Part shown: positions 6,797 to 13,067 of the stretch, in pieces | How the letters are laid out: each line of letters starts with the position of its first letter | Numbering within the stretch: position 1 is the first letter of the stretch | Source: Planctomycetota bacterium | Lineage (GTDB): Bacteria > Planctomycetota > Phycisphaerae > WQYP01 | Reading direction: 5' to 3' | Length of the DNA stretch: 14,261 nt | Assembly (NCBI GenBank): GCA_021785155.1 | Contig: JAJYGE010000481.1 | Location: 1-14,261 of the forward strand | Made by a program: the position numbers and the translations under genes | The notes under the pieces: model-generated | The model's input: the letters and a program-made list of their open reading frames with translations, nothing else | Database searches by the model: none | Told to the model about the DNA's origin: nothing

Positions 6797-6857
6797 GCAG
6801 GCGTCCCGCCTGCCATGCCGACAGGATGTCGGCGGTCCATGCAGGCAGGATGCCTGC
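6797..6857. repeat. Cluster of three 7-3-7 hairpins
   Basis: Three perfect dyads follow one another: GCAGGCG-TCC-CGCCTGC (6797-6813), GCCGACA-GGA-TGTCGGC (6817-6833) and GCAGGCA-GGA-TGCCTGC (6841-6857, extendable by one pair). Spacers are 3 and 7 bp. The outer two share their stem family, so the block can also fold as one nested structure. It resembles small palindromic intergenic repeats such as REP-type elements; the role here is unknown. Confidence 0.75.
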
Positions 6858-6894
6858 ACCACAAATTGCGCCGATGCAGCGCTTTCCTATTCTT

Positions 6895-6929
6895 ATAACT
6901 CCTGACTCCTCCTCCATTCCCGATTCCCG
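6895..6929. repeat. Heptanucleotide repeats (ACTC and ATTCCCG types)
   Basis: ATAACTC and CTGACTC (6895-6908) are followed by two perfect ATTCCCG units (6916-6929). Confidence 0.6.
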
Positions 6930-6960
6930 GTGCGATCCATGGTCGCGGCTTTATGCGGGA

Positions 6961-7004
6961 ACCGTTCGCGGCGGCATCCCGGCCAACTTCTAACTCCTAA
7001 CTCC
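6961..7004. repeat. 16-bp shared module with adjacent heptad array
   Basis: ACCGTTCGCGGCGGCA (6961-6976) is identical to 2018-2033. Seven bases away lie CAACTTC, TAACTCC, TAACTCC (6984-7004), related to the array at 2073-2114. The array is 23 bp after the purM stop. Confidence 0.7.
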
Positions 7005-7027
7005 TCGTTCCGTCCTCTTCGTCCCTC

Positions 7028-8110
7028 TCACGCCCATTCCACTTGCGAACCGTTAACCGCTTTCTTGATTTTTCCCATAAAGCACGGTCGCTCGCCGAGC
7101 GATCGCAGATGCGTCATGATGGGCCGGGTGGATTTCGGGCCTACGACAATCACATAACCGATACCCATATTAAACACGTTGAACATCTCATCGAGATCAA
7201 CCGGGCCGTGCTTTTGAAGGAACTGAAAAATGGGTGGCACCGTCCAGGCGTCGCGTTTGATTTTCACCGCCATACCATCGGGCAACACCCGCGGAAGGTT
7301 GCCCGGCAGCCCCCCGCCGGTGATATGGCTCATGGCCTTGATGATATGTTTTACTTTGTACTGGCGCAGCAGCCCCATGATGGTTTTAACATAAATGCGC
7401 GTGGGACGCAGGAGTTCCTCACCGAGCGTGGCATTGAACTCGGGAATAACTGTGTCGGGAGACAGGCCGAGTTTATCAAAGCAGATGCGCCGTACCAGGG
7501 CATAACCGTTGGAATGTATACCGCTGCTGGCCAGCCCGATGACGCTGTCCCCCACCGCCACCGCGGAGCCGTCGAGAATAAGTTTACGCTCCACCACCCC
7601 CACCGCGAATCCGGCCATGTCAAATTCCCCCGGTGCGTAGACCGAAGGCATTTCGGCGGTTTCCCCGCCGAGCAACGCGGCTCCGGATTCCACACAGCCG
7701 TCGGAAATGCCTTTGACCATCTGCGTGGTAATGGCGGGATCCAGCTTATGCACCGCGAGATAATCGAGAAAAAACAGCGGCTCACCGCCCTGAACAATAA
7801 GATCATTGACATTCATGGCCACGAGATCAATGCCCACGGTGTCATACTTTTTCATTTCCGCGGCTACTTTGATTTTCGTGCCCACGCCGTCGGTGCAGGC
7901 AATGAGCACCGGCTCTTTATAATTGCGGGCAAAAATTTTCTCATTGAAGTCCAGACGGAACAGGCCGGCGAAGGCCCCCCATTTTCCCAGCACGCGCGGG
8001 CCATAGGTGCGCGCACAGAGATGTTTGATCTGGTCAACCATGGCGTCGCCGGCGTCAATATCGACGCCCGCCTGTTTATACGTCAGCGGTGTATTTTTTT
8101 CCGAAGTCAT
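7028..8110 (-). CDS. purM: Phosphoribosylformylglycinamidine cyclo-ligase (AIR synthetase)
   Basis: PurM closes the imidazole ring in de novo purine synthesis, converting formylglycinamidine ribonucleotide and ATP to aminoimidazole ribonucleotide in the cytosol. The 360-aa length is typical for the family. Visible motifs are YKQAGVDIDAGD (11-22), TDGVGTK (73-79), GGETAEMP (148-155), SHITGGGLPGNLPR (261-274) and FNMGIG (313-318), which cover the nucleotide and substrate sites of the PurM/AIRS fold. The ATG start has a weak AAGG about 12 nt upstream. It lies 172 bp after yacG, and a heptad repeat array starts about 24 bp after its stop. No other pur gene is nearby, so the placement does not reflect a purine operon. 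Confidence 0.97.
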   Translation of the reverse strand: MTSEKNTPLTYKQAGVDIDAGDAMVDQIKHLCARTYGPRVLGKWGAFAGLFRLDFNEKIFARNYKEPVLIACTDGVGTKIKVAAEMKKYDTVGIDLVAMNVNDLIVQGGEPLFFLDYLAVHKLDPAITTQMVKGISDGCVESGAALLGGETAEMPSVYAPGEFDMAGFAVGVVERKLILDGSAVAVGDSVIGLASSGIHSNGYALVRRICFDKLGLSPDTVIPEFNATLGEELLRPTRIYVKTIMGLLRQYKVKHIIKAMSHITGGGLPGNLPRVLPDGMAVKIKRDAWTVPPIFQFLQKHGPVDLDEMFNVFNMGIGYVIVVGPKSTRPIMTHLRSLGERPCFMGKIKKAVNGSQVEWA

Positions 8111-8157
8111 GGTGCGAAAGTCTACCTTAAGTTAAACCTCATGGCGAGCGCCGGTGG

Positions 8158-8218
8158 GCGGCGGCACATTAACTATGCCGGTGAACGTTCCCGGAAATCC
8201 CTCGCCAGGCCGCCTGGC
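8158..8218. repeat. Diverged copy of the GCGGCGGCA module and a 6-3-6 hairpin
   Basis: GCGGCGGCA (8158-8166) is followed by CATTAA and CTATGCCG. This matches the 2025-2042 module with a 6-bp insertion. A second dyad, GCCAGG-CCG-CCTGGC, lies at 8204-8218. Both are in the 172-bp yacG-purM gap, where no promoter is obvious. Confidence 0.5.
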
Positions 8219-8271
8219 CGGGAAGCCGGGGGCTTTCGTCATCTGTTGATCCCACGTATTTCTGCACACGA

Positions 8272-8285
8272 TAACGCATGCGTTA
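8272..8285. other. 14-bp palindrome across the yacG stop codon
   Basis: TAACGCATGCGTTA is a perfect palindrome whose right end is the yacG stop codon (8283-8285). It is too short a loop for a stable RNA hairpin on its own, so it may be a protein-binding dyad or chance. Confidence 0.4.
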
Positions 8286-8510
8286 CAACGGCTCATCTTT
8301 CCCCCCATCCTCCGCCGGCCCGGACAGTCCTTCATCAATATCCTGTGGATCCAAGGGCCGCGTGACGCTGTATCGGCCTTCCATCCATTGATTCAAATCC
8401 ACAAGCCGACACCGGGGGCTGCAAAATGGGAACGCTGCACTGTTGATATCAGCGGGCTTTTTGCAGATCGGACATTGCCTTGCCGGGCGATTGGATTGAG
8501 AGCTGGTCAT
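8283..8510 (-). CDS. yacG: YacG family zinc-binding protein (DNA gyrase inhibitor family)
   Basis: This 75-aa protein has the YacG pattern: Cys13-x2-Cys16, then Cys30-x3-Cys34 in FPFCSPRCRLVDLNQWMEGRY, which closely matches the family core. E. coli YacG binds one zinc and blocks DNA binding by gyrase subunit GyrB. The acidic C-terminal tail (DPQDIDEGL onward) is also family-like. I chose ATG at 8510, with AGGA upstream. A TTG at 8552 in the same frame is less likely because it abuts the fmdB stop and has no good ribosome site. The gene starts 42 bp after the FmdB-like gene and is probably cotranscribed. The stop codon lies within a perfect 14-bp palindrome. Confidence 0.85.
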   Translation of the reverse strand: MTSSQSNRPARQCPICKKPADINSAAFPFCSPRCRLVDLNQWMEGRYSVTRPLDPQDIDEGLSGPAEDGGKDEPL

Positions 8511-8552
8511 GGGCCAAAATTTCCTGATTAAACCGGGAGCGATCCAGTGCAA

Positions 8553-8951
8553 TTATTGTCCGGCGGATTTTGACGCTTTGGGCGTCGGTGCCGCTTTTTT
8601 TTCCACTGCGGGGGCGGCGGCGACGGGAGCCGGGGTTTTGGATTCCGCCTTTTCGGCGGCCTTGGAATCGGTTTTGGAATCGGCTTTCGCGGGTGTGTCC
8701 GAAGTCGCGGCGGCGGATTGAGGTTTATCGGCTTGAGAATCTTTTTTTGCCGCGGCCTTATATTGATCGGAGCGATAATCGGTTTCATAAAAGCCGCTGC
8801 CGCGGAAAATAATTCCGACACCGGCGGAAATCAGCCGCTTAACCGCCAGCTTGCCGCATTTCGGGCATTTTTTAATGGGCTTGGCGGTGATGGACTGAAA
8901 TTCCTCAAACGCATGACCACATTTTTCACATCGGTATTCATAAGTTGGCAT
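8553..8951 (-). CDS. FmdB family zinc ribbon protein
   Basis: This 132-aa protein starts MPTYEYRCEKCGHAFE, the hallmark of the FmdB family of putative regulators. Cys8/Cys11 and Cys29/Cys32 form a zinc ribbon, followed by the family's GSGFYETDYR segment (about 51-60). After about residue 65 there is a long Ala/Lys/Ser/Pro-rich, probably disordered tail. The molecular role of the family is not well established. An in-frame upstream start at 9023 exists, but the extra 24 residues are unlike the family and ATG 8951 has GGAG 8 nt upstream. It lies between grpE and yacG, and link to stress or gene regulation is only an inference from context. Confidence 0.9.
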   Translation of the reverse strand: MPTYEYRCEKCGHAFEEFQSITAKPIKKCPKCGKLAVKRLISAGVGIIFRGSGFYETDYRSDQYKAAAKKDSQADKPQSAAATSDTPAKADSKTDSKAAEKAESKTPAPVAAAPAVEKKAAPTPKASKSAGQ

Positions 8952-9053
8952 ACAAACAACTCCACACGCCGGGGTTGAAATACTGACCGCATGTCCCGTG
9001 GCGGCCAAGATTCGGAAGATCATTTTTTCAGGCCCGGTACAAACCGTGTACTA

Positions 9054-9608
9054 TTACTCGGCCATGCTGACTTTAACCTTGGCGGGCCGCAATATTTTAT
9101 CGCCCAGCACATAGCCACGCTGGAAGGTCTGCACCACGGTCATCGGTTCCAGGGCGGTGTTGACTTCCCGGGCAATGGCTTCATGTCGATTGGGATCAAA
9201 GGGCTGTCCGGTCGGATCAAAAGATTCAATGCCGCGCCGCTGGAAGACCTTTTTCAATTCATCGTAGGTTATCTTAACGCCTTGTAACAGTGTGGCGGCA
9301 TCGGTTTTGGCCGGATCCACGGCTAGAGCGGTTTCAAAATGATCCAGCACATCCAGCATATCTTTGGCAAACGCGCCCTCCACATTGCGTCGCGTCTCAA
9401 GAATTTCACCGCTGCTGCGGCGGCGAAGATTGTCAAAATCTGCCTGCCAGCGCATAAGACGTTCGCGCAGGTCATTGGCCTCCGCGATGGCCGCGGAAAG
9501 AGCCGCGTCCTGGCGGGATTCTTCAGCAGATTGCCCTTCCTGCCCGGTTGTTTCGGACGATGTATCCTCTACAGGATCGACTTCGTGATGATCTTTTTTA
9601 TGGGTCAT
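9054..9608 (-). CDS. grpE: Nucleotide exchange factor GrpE
   Basis: GrpE releases ADP from the chaperone DnaK so that substrate can be cycled. The 184-aa protein has an acidic, probably disordered N-terminus (1-33), a long helical coiled-coil region (about 35-95) and the C-terminal beta domain. That domain carries the family signature around 158-181 (VVQTFQRGYVLGDKILRPA). The ATG has a clear GAGGTG Shine-Dalgarno 5 nt upstream. It follows dnaJ after 58 bp and is probably cotranscribed with it. DnaK itself is not in the window, so the partner must be encoded elsewhere. The dnaJ-then-grpE order, without dnaK, differs from the common grpE-dnaK-dnaJ arrangement. Confidence 0.96.
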   Translation of the reverse strand: MTHKKDHHEVDPVEDTSSETTGQEGQSAEESRQDAALSAAIAEANDLRERLMRWQADFDNLRRRSSGEILETRRNVEGAFAKDMLDVLDHFETALAVDPAKTDAATLLQGVKITYDELKKVFQRRGIESFDPTGQPFDPNRHEAIAREVNTALEPMTVVQTFQRGYVLGDKILRPAKVKVSMAE

Positions 9609-9666
9609 GATGTCACCTCATTATTGTATAAATCCACCGGCATTTCCGGTTCCCGGCGGATGGAAT

Positions 9667-10821
9667 TTACTTTTTAGCCGCTTCCGCCTGATCCGATTCC
9701 TGGGTTCCAACCAGATAATCTTTGAGTTTGTCAAAAAAACTTTTTTGCGCCGGCAGTACGTCATGCGCTTCGGTGGCGGCAAAATCACGCAGCAACTGCT
9801 CCTGCTTTTTATTTAATTTGCGGGGCACTTCCACCGTTATAGCGGCAATAAGATCACCGGTGCGGCCGCCCCGCAAATCCGGCAATCCCAATGCTTTTAC
9901 CTTCAATACCTGCCCCGGCTGCGTGCCCGGCGCGACATGCAGAGAAGATTTGCCGAACAGCGTGGGAATTTCGACATCCGCCCCCAAGGCCGCCTGAGCG
10001 ATGCTGATGGGCACTTCCACCAGCAGATCATCATCCTGTCGATGGAAAAATGGATGATCTTTTACTTTCACATATACATGCAGATCACCGCGATTGCTGC
10101 CGCCCTCGCCGGGTTCGCCTTCACCCCGCACGCGCACGGCCTGGCCGTCATGAATACCGGCGGGAATTTTAACGACAATTTTCCGGTTCAGCGGAGATCG
10201 CCCGCCGCCATCACAATCCGGACAGGGCTTATCGACGGTGGACCCCTGACCGAGGCAGGCCGGGCAGGTACCCACCATCTGAAACATGCCGCCGAAACCG
10301 CGCTGCACAACTTGTCCGCGGCCGCCGCAGGTGGAACATATTTTACGTTTGGTGCCGGGTTTGGCACCGGTTCCATCGCAGGTTTTGCAGATGTCCTGCC
10401 GGGTGAATTCCACTTCGCGTTCACAACCACGCGCCACATCCTGGAGGGTAATTTCAGTGAGCGTTTCGAGATCAAAACCGCGATTAGGCCGCCGCGCTGT
10501 AGAATTTCTACCACCGGCACCGCCGAAAATATCATTGAACATTGAGAAGATGTCATCATACTGCATGTTCTGATAATCATGCACCGCCGAGCCGCGCAGA
10601 CCGTCATGACCGTACTGGTCATAGCGCGATCGCTTGTCAGAATTGGAGAGCACCTCATAGGCTTCCGAACATTCTTTGAATCTGACTTCGGCCTGCTTAT
10701 CGCCGGGATTTTTATCCGGATGGAATTTCAGCGCGGCTTTGCGGTAGGCTTTTTTTATGTCATCCGCGGAAGCTTTGCGGTCAATTTCCAGAATCTCATA
10801 GTAATCACGTTTTGTGGCCAT
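9667..10821 (-). CDS. dnaJ: Chaperone DnaJ (type I Hsp40)
   Basis: DnaJ delivers unfolded proteins to DnaK and stimulates its ATPase. The 384-aa protein has a J domain (about 5-70) with the essential HPD at 34-36. A short Gly/Phe-type linker with DIF motifs (about 90-100) follows. The zinc domain has all four CxxCxGxG repeats (Cys145/148, 162/165, 186/189, 200/203), followed by the C-terminal substrate-binding domains to about 350. The layout is that of a full class I DnaJ. The Gly/Phe region is short and not very glycine-rich. The ATG has only a weak purine-rich site upstream. It lies 134 bp after groEL2, with a possible terminator in that gap, and runs on to grpE. Confidence 0.97.
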   Translation of the reverse strand: MATKRDYYEILEIDRKASADDIKKAYRKAALKFHPDKNPGDKQAEVRFKECSEAYEVLSNSDKRSRYDQYGHDGLRGSAVHDYQNMQYDDIFSMFNDIFGGAGGRNSTARRPNRGFDLETLTEITLQDVARGCEREVEFTRQDICKTCDGTGAKPGTKRKICSTCGGRGQVVQRGFGGMFQMVGTCPACLGQGSTVDKPCPDCDGGGRSPLNRKIVVKIPAGIHDGQAVRVRGEGEPGEGGSNRGDLHVYVKVKDHPFFHRQDDDLLVEVPISIAQAALGADVEIPTLFGKSSLHVAPGTQPGQVLKVKALGLPDLRGGRTGDLIAAITVEVPRKLNKKQEQLLRDFAATEAHDVLPAQKSFFDKLKDYLVGTQESDQAEAAKK

Positions 10822-10865
10822 TATTTTAACTCTGTCCTGGCGCGCCGGAGATCTTTACAAACTGA

Positions 10866-10894
10866 AGCCCAGAGACCATGACGATCCCTGGGCT
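10866..10894 (-). terminator. Possible groEL2 terminator
   Basis: On the minus strand AGCCCAG (10888-10894) pairs with CTGGGCT (10866-10872) around a 15-nt loop, about 60 bp after the groEL2 stop. TTCAGTTTG follows, which is a weak U-rich stretch. It may separate groEL2 from dnaJ or allow partial read-through. Confidence 0.4.
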
Positions 10895-10955
10895 CCAATG
10901 ATTTTAACGCAATCCGCAATCAAACGGGCGATGCCACGGGCATCCGGGAAAAAAC

Positions 10956-12569
10956 TTATCGCACCGATCCGGCGATCTTATCATCTTCATCCTTGACTTC
11001 GGTAACCAGCACATCCGTTGTCAACAGAAGACCGGCGACGGAGGCGGCATTCTGCAATGCCGATCGCGCCACCTTGGCCGGATCAACAATGCCCAGCTTG
11101 AACATATCGCCATATTCGCCGGTTGCGGCATCGTAGCCATAGGCGCCTTCCTTTTCAAGAATGGCGTCCACCACCACCGTGCCGTCTTCGCCCGCATTGT
11201 GGCAAATCTGAATCGTTGGTGCCCGCAGCGCGGAAAGAAGGATGTCAAAACCGACTTTTTCATCACCCCGGGCCTTGGTCTTGGCGGCTTCGACCGCCGA
11301 CATCGACCGCAGGAACGCCACGCCCCCACCGGCCACAATGCCTTCTTCCGCCGCCGCTCGGGTGGCATGAAGCGCGTCTTCCACCCGGAACTTGGCTTCC
11401 TTCATGGCGGTTTCCGTAGCGCCACCGACACGAAGAACCGCTACGCCGCCGGTGAGCTTGGCTAAACGCTCCTGGAGTTTCTCACGATCATAATCGCTGG
11501 TGGTTTTTTCGATCTGCAACCGGATTTGCGACACCCGCGATTCAATGTCTTTCTTTTTGCCGGCACCTTCGATAATCGTGGTGTTGTCCTTATCGATAAC
11601 CACACGCTTGGCACGACCAAGATCAGACAGTTCCAGTGAATCCAACTTGGTGCCCAGATCTTCGCTGATGAATTTTCCGCCGGTAACAACAGCCAGATCG
11701 CCCATGATGGCCTTGCGGCGATCCCCAAAGCCCGGAGCTTTAACCGCACAAACCTGCAGAATGCTCCGCAGACGGTTAACCACCAGGGTGGCCAGAGCTT
11801 CCGATTCAACATCTTCCGCCACAATCAGCAGAGGTTTGGCGGCGGTGACAATTTTGTTCAACAGCGGAAGAATCTCGCTGATGGTGCTGATTTTCTTTTC
11901 AAACAGGACGATGTAAGCGTCTTCCAGAACGCATTCGAGCGTACCGGGGTTGGTCATGAAATACGGAGAGAGATAGCCCTTGTCAAAGGCCATGCCTTCC
12001 ACCACGTCCATGGTGGTTTCAATGCTTTTGCCTTCTTCAATGGTTACCACGCCGTCTTTGCCGACACGATCCAGGGCATCGGCAATAAGATTTCCGATGG
12101 CGACATCCGAATTGGCCGATATGGTGGCGACTTTACGCAAGTCATCTTTACCGCTGACTTTACGGGCGGAAAGTTTAATCGCTTCCGTCGCGGCTTCCAC
12201 CGCTTTATCAATTCCGCGCTTTACGACCACCGGGTTCATCCCCGTGGTAACGTGCCGCAGACCGGCGGAGTAAATCGCTTCAGCCAGAACCGTGGCCGTG
12301 GTGGTGCCATCGCCGGCTATATCGTTGGTTTTGCTGGCAACTTCATTGACCAGCTTGGCCCCCATATTTTCAAAGGGTTCCGCCAACTCAACTTCTTTGG
12401 CGACGGTTACACCATCGCGGGTAACCTGCGGCGATCCCCAGCTTTTGGCGATCACCACATTGCGCCCGGATGGCCCGAGCGTAACTTTAACCGCACCGGC
12501 AAGTTTGGAAAGGCCCTGTTGCACTTTCTGACGGGCCGCCTGATCGAACATTAATTGTTTAGCTGCCAT
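10956..12569 (-). CDS. groL: Chaperonin GroEL, second copy without Gly-Gly-Met tail
   Basis: This is a full-length 537-aa GroEL that aligns without gaps to E. coli numbering in its first 200 residues. ATP-site elements include TLGP (30-33) and DGTTT (87-91). The ATPase Asp (398 in E. coli) is kept in [12 protein letters not shown], and the Asp of GIVDPAKV matches E. coli Asp495. Arg51 replaces the usual Lys51 in VTRDGVTV. The apical substrate- and GroES-binding residues Tyr199, Tyr203 and Phe204 are kept. The C-terminus ends in a charged [11 protein letters not shown] and lacks the Gly-Gly-Met tail. The ATG has GAGGTG upstream. It follows groES by 93 bp, the usual groES-groEL order, while another GroEL lies upstream of groES. 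It is likely a working but specialised chaperonin. Confidence 0.97.
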   Translation of the reverse strand: MAAKQLMFDQAARQKVQQGLSKLAGAVKVTLGPSGRNVVIAKSWGSPQVTRDGVTVAKEVELAEPFENMGAKLVNEVASKTNDIAGDGTTTATVLAEAIYSAGLRHVTTGMNPVVVKRGIDKAVEAATEAIKLSARKVSGKDDLRKVATISANSDVAIGNLIADALDRVGKDGVVTIEEGKSIETTMDVVEGMAFDKGYLSPYFMTNPGTLECVLEDAYIVLFEKKISTISEILPLLNKIVTAAKPLLIVAEDVESEALATLVVNRLRSILQVCAVKAPGFGDRRKAIMGDLAVVTGGKFISEDLGTKLDSLELSDLGRAKRVVIDKDNTTIIEGAGKKKDIESRVSQIRLQIEKTTSDYDREKLQERLAKLTGGVAVLRVGGATETAMKEAKFRVEDALHATRAAAEEGIVAGGGVAFLRSMSAVEAAKTKARGDEKVGFDILLSALRAPTIQICHNAGEDGTVVVDAILEKEGAYGYDAATGEYGDMFKLGIVDPAKVARSALQNAASVAGLLLTTDVLVTEVKDEDDKIAGSVR

Positions 12570-12617
12570 GGTAATTGCACCTCAAATAAGTATTGATTCC
12601 GCTATATCCAACCAACA

Positions 12618-12651
12618 CATCAGCCGGGGTTATGAACACCGCCGCCTGATG
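12618..12651 (-). promoter_or_regulatory. Possible hairpin between groES and groEL2
   Basis: CATCAG (12618-12623) pairs with CTGATG (12646-12651), with three more GC pairs beyond a mismatch. It lies in the 93-bp gap and could tune groEL2 expression relative to groES or stabilise an mRNA end. Evidence is weak. Confidence 0.25.
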
Positions 12652-12662
12652 AACCGGTTACA

Positions 12663-12959
12663 TTATTTCTCTACGACACCCAGCAAATCGCTTTCGCGCA
12701 CAATCACGAATGCCACATCATTGATTTTGATTTCCGTGCCGGCATATTTGCCGTAATAGACTTCATCCCCGACATTCACGGCGATCGGGGCGCGCTTACC
12801 GCTGTCCAGCATCCGCCCCGGGCCGGTGTGGAGCACTTTGCCGCGGGTGGGCTTTTCTTTGGCCGTTTCCGGCAAGACAATGCCGGTAGCCGTTTTGGTT
12901 TCCGCTTCCGCGGGTTTAATGACAAGACGATCATCCAAAGGACTGAGTTTCATATTCAT
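12663..12959 (-). CDS. groS: Co-chaperonin GroES
   Basis: GroES forms the heptameric lid of the GroEL folding chamber. The 98-aa protein begins with KLSPLDDRLVIKP. It has a mobile loop with the GroEL-binding hydrophobic tripeptide in ATGIVLPE (about 24-31), and ends with the conserved DVAFVIVRESDLLGVVE. Two start codons are possible: ATG 12959, 4 nt after an AGGAG site, and ATG 12953, 10 nt after it. The longer form is listed. The gene sits between two GroEL genes, so this single GroES may serve both. Confidence 0.96.
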   Translation of the reverse strand: MNMKLSPLDDRLVIKPAEAETKTATGIVLPETAKEKPTRGKVLHTGPGRMLDSGKRAPIAVNVGDEVYYGKYAGTEIKINDVAFVIVRESDLLGVVEK

Positions 12960-13000
12960 TTTCTCCTAAAGCTGTTGTTCATTTTCTGCGGCACAAACCG

Positions 13001-13026
13001 CCGCGTTACTTAACCGCGTTACTTAA
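13001..13026. repeat. Perfect 13-bp tandem duplication
   Basis: CCGCGTTACTTAA occurs twice without a gap in the groEL1-groES intergenic region. No role is apparent. Confidence 0.8.
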
Positions 13027-13037
13027 TGGCATCAGGC

Positions 13038-13067
13038 ATCCGGGGCCTCAAGGGCACAGTCCCGGAT
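13038..13067 (-). terminator. Possible stem-loop at the groEL1 stop
   Basis: On the minus strand ATCCGGG (13061-13067) begins in the last base of the groEL1 stop codon and pairs with CCCGGAT (13038-13044) around a 16-nt loop. No U-tract follows. It could partly terminate transcription or stabilise the 3' end. Confidence 0.35.

Larger units (their letters stand above)
6504..7027. other. Repeat-rich purM to S1 intergenic region without a gene
   Basis: This 524-bp stretch has no credible coding region; the short plus-strand frames have no family likeness and run through repeats. It holds the S1 leader hairpin, four 7-3-7 hairpins (6586-6602, 6797-6813, 6817-6833, 6841-6857), heptad arrays (6604-6639, 6895-6929, 6984-7004), an octamer pair (TTGACTCA, TTAACTCA at 6739-6754) and the 16-bp module at 6961-6976. 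Confidence 0.7.

Noticed and set aside
7043..8365. A 440-codon open frame on the plus strand opposite purM
   Set aside because: It is antisense to a clear PurM and continues into repeat-rich intergenic DNA. Its translation resembles no family I know and the minus-strand gene explains the coding signal.
9636..9650. Small hairpin ACCGG-CATTT-CCGGT between dnaJ and grpE
   Set aside because: A 5-bp stem in a 58-bp gap is easily chance, and there is no U-tract or other support.
12570..13066. A CIRCE (HrcA) operator near the groE genes
   Set aside because: I looked for TTAGCACTC-N9-GAGTGCTAA in these gaps and in the groEL2-dnaJ gap and found no match. The groEL1 promoter is off the window, so HrcA control is not excluded.
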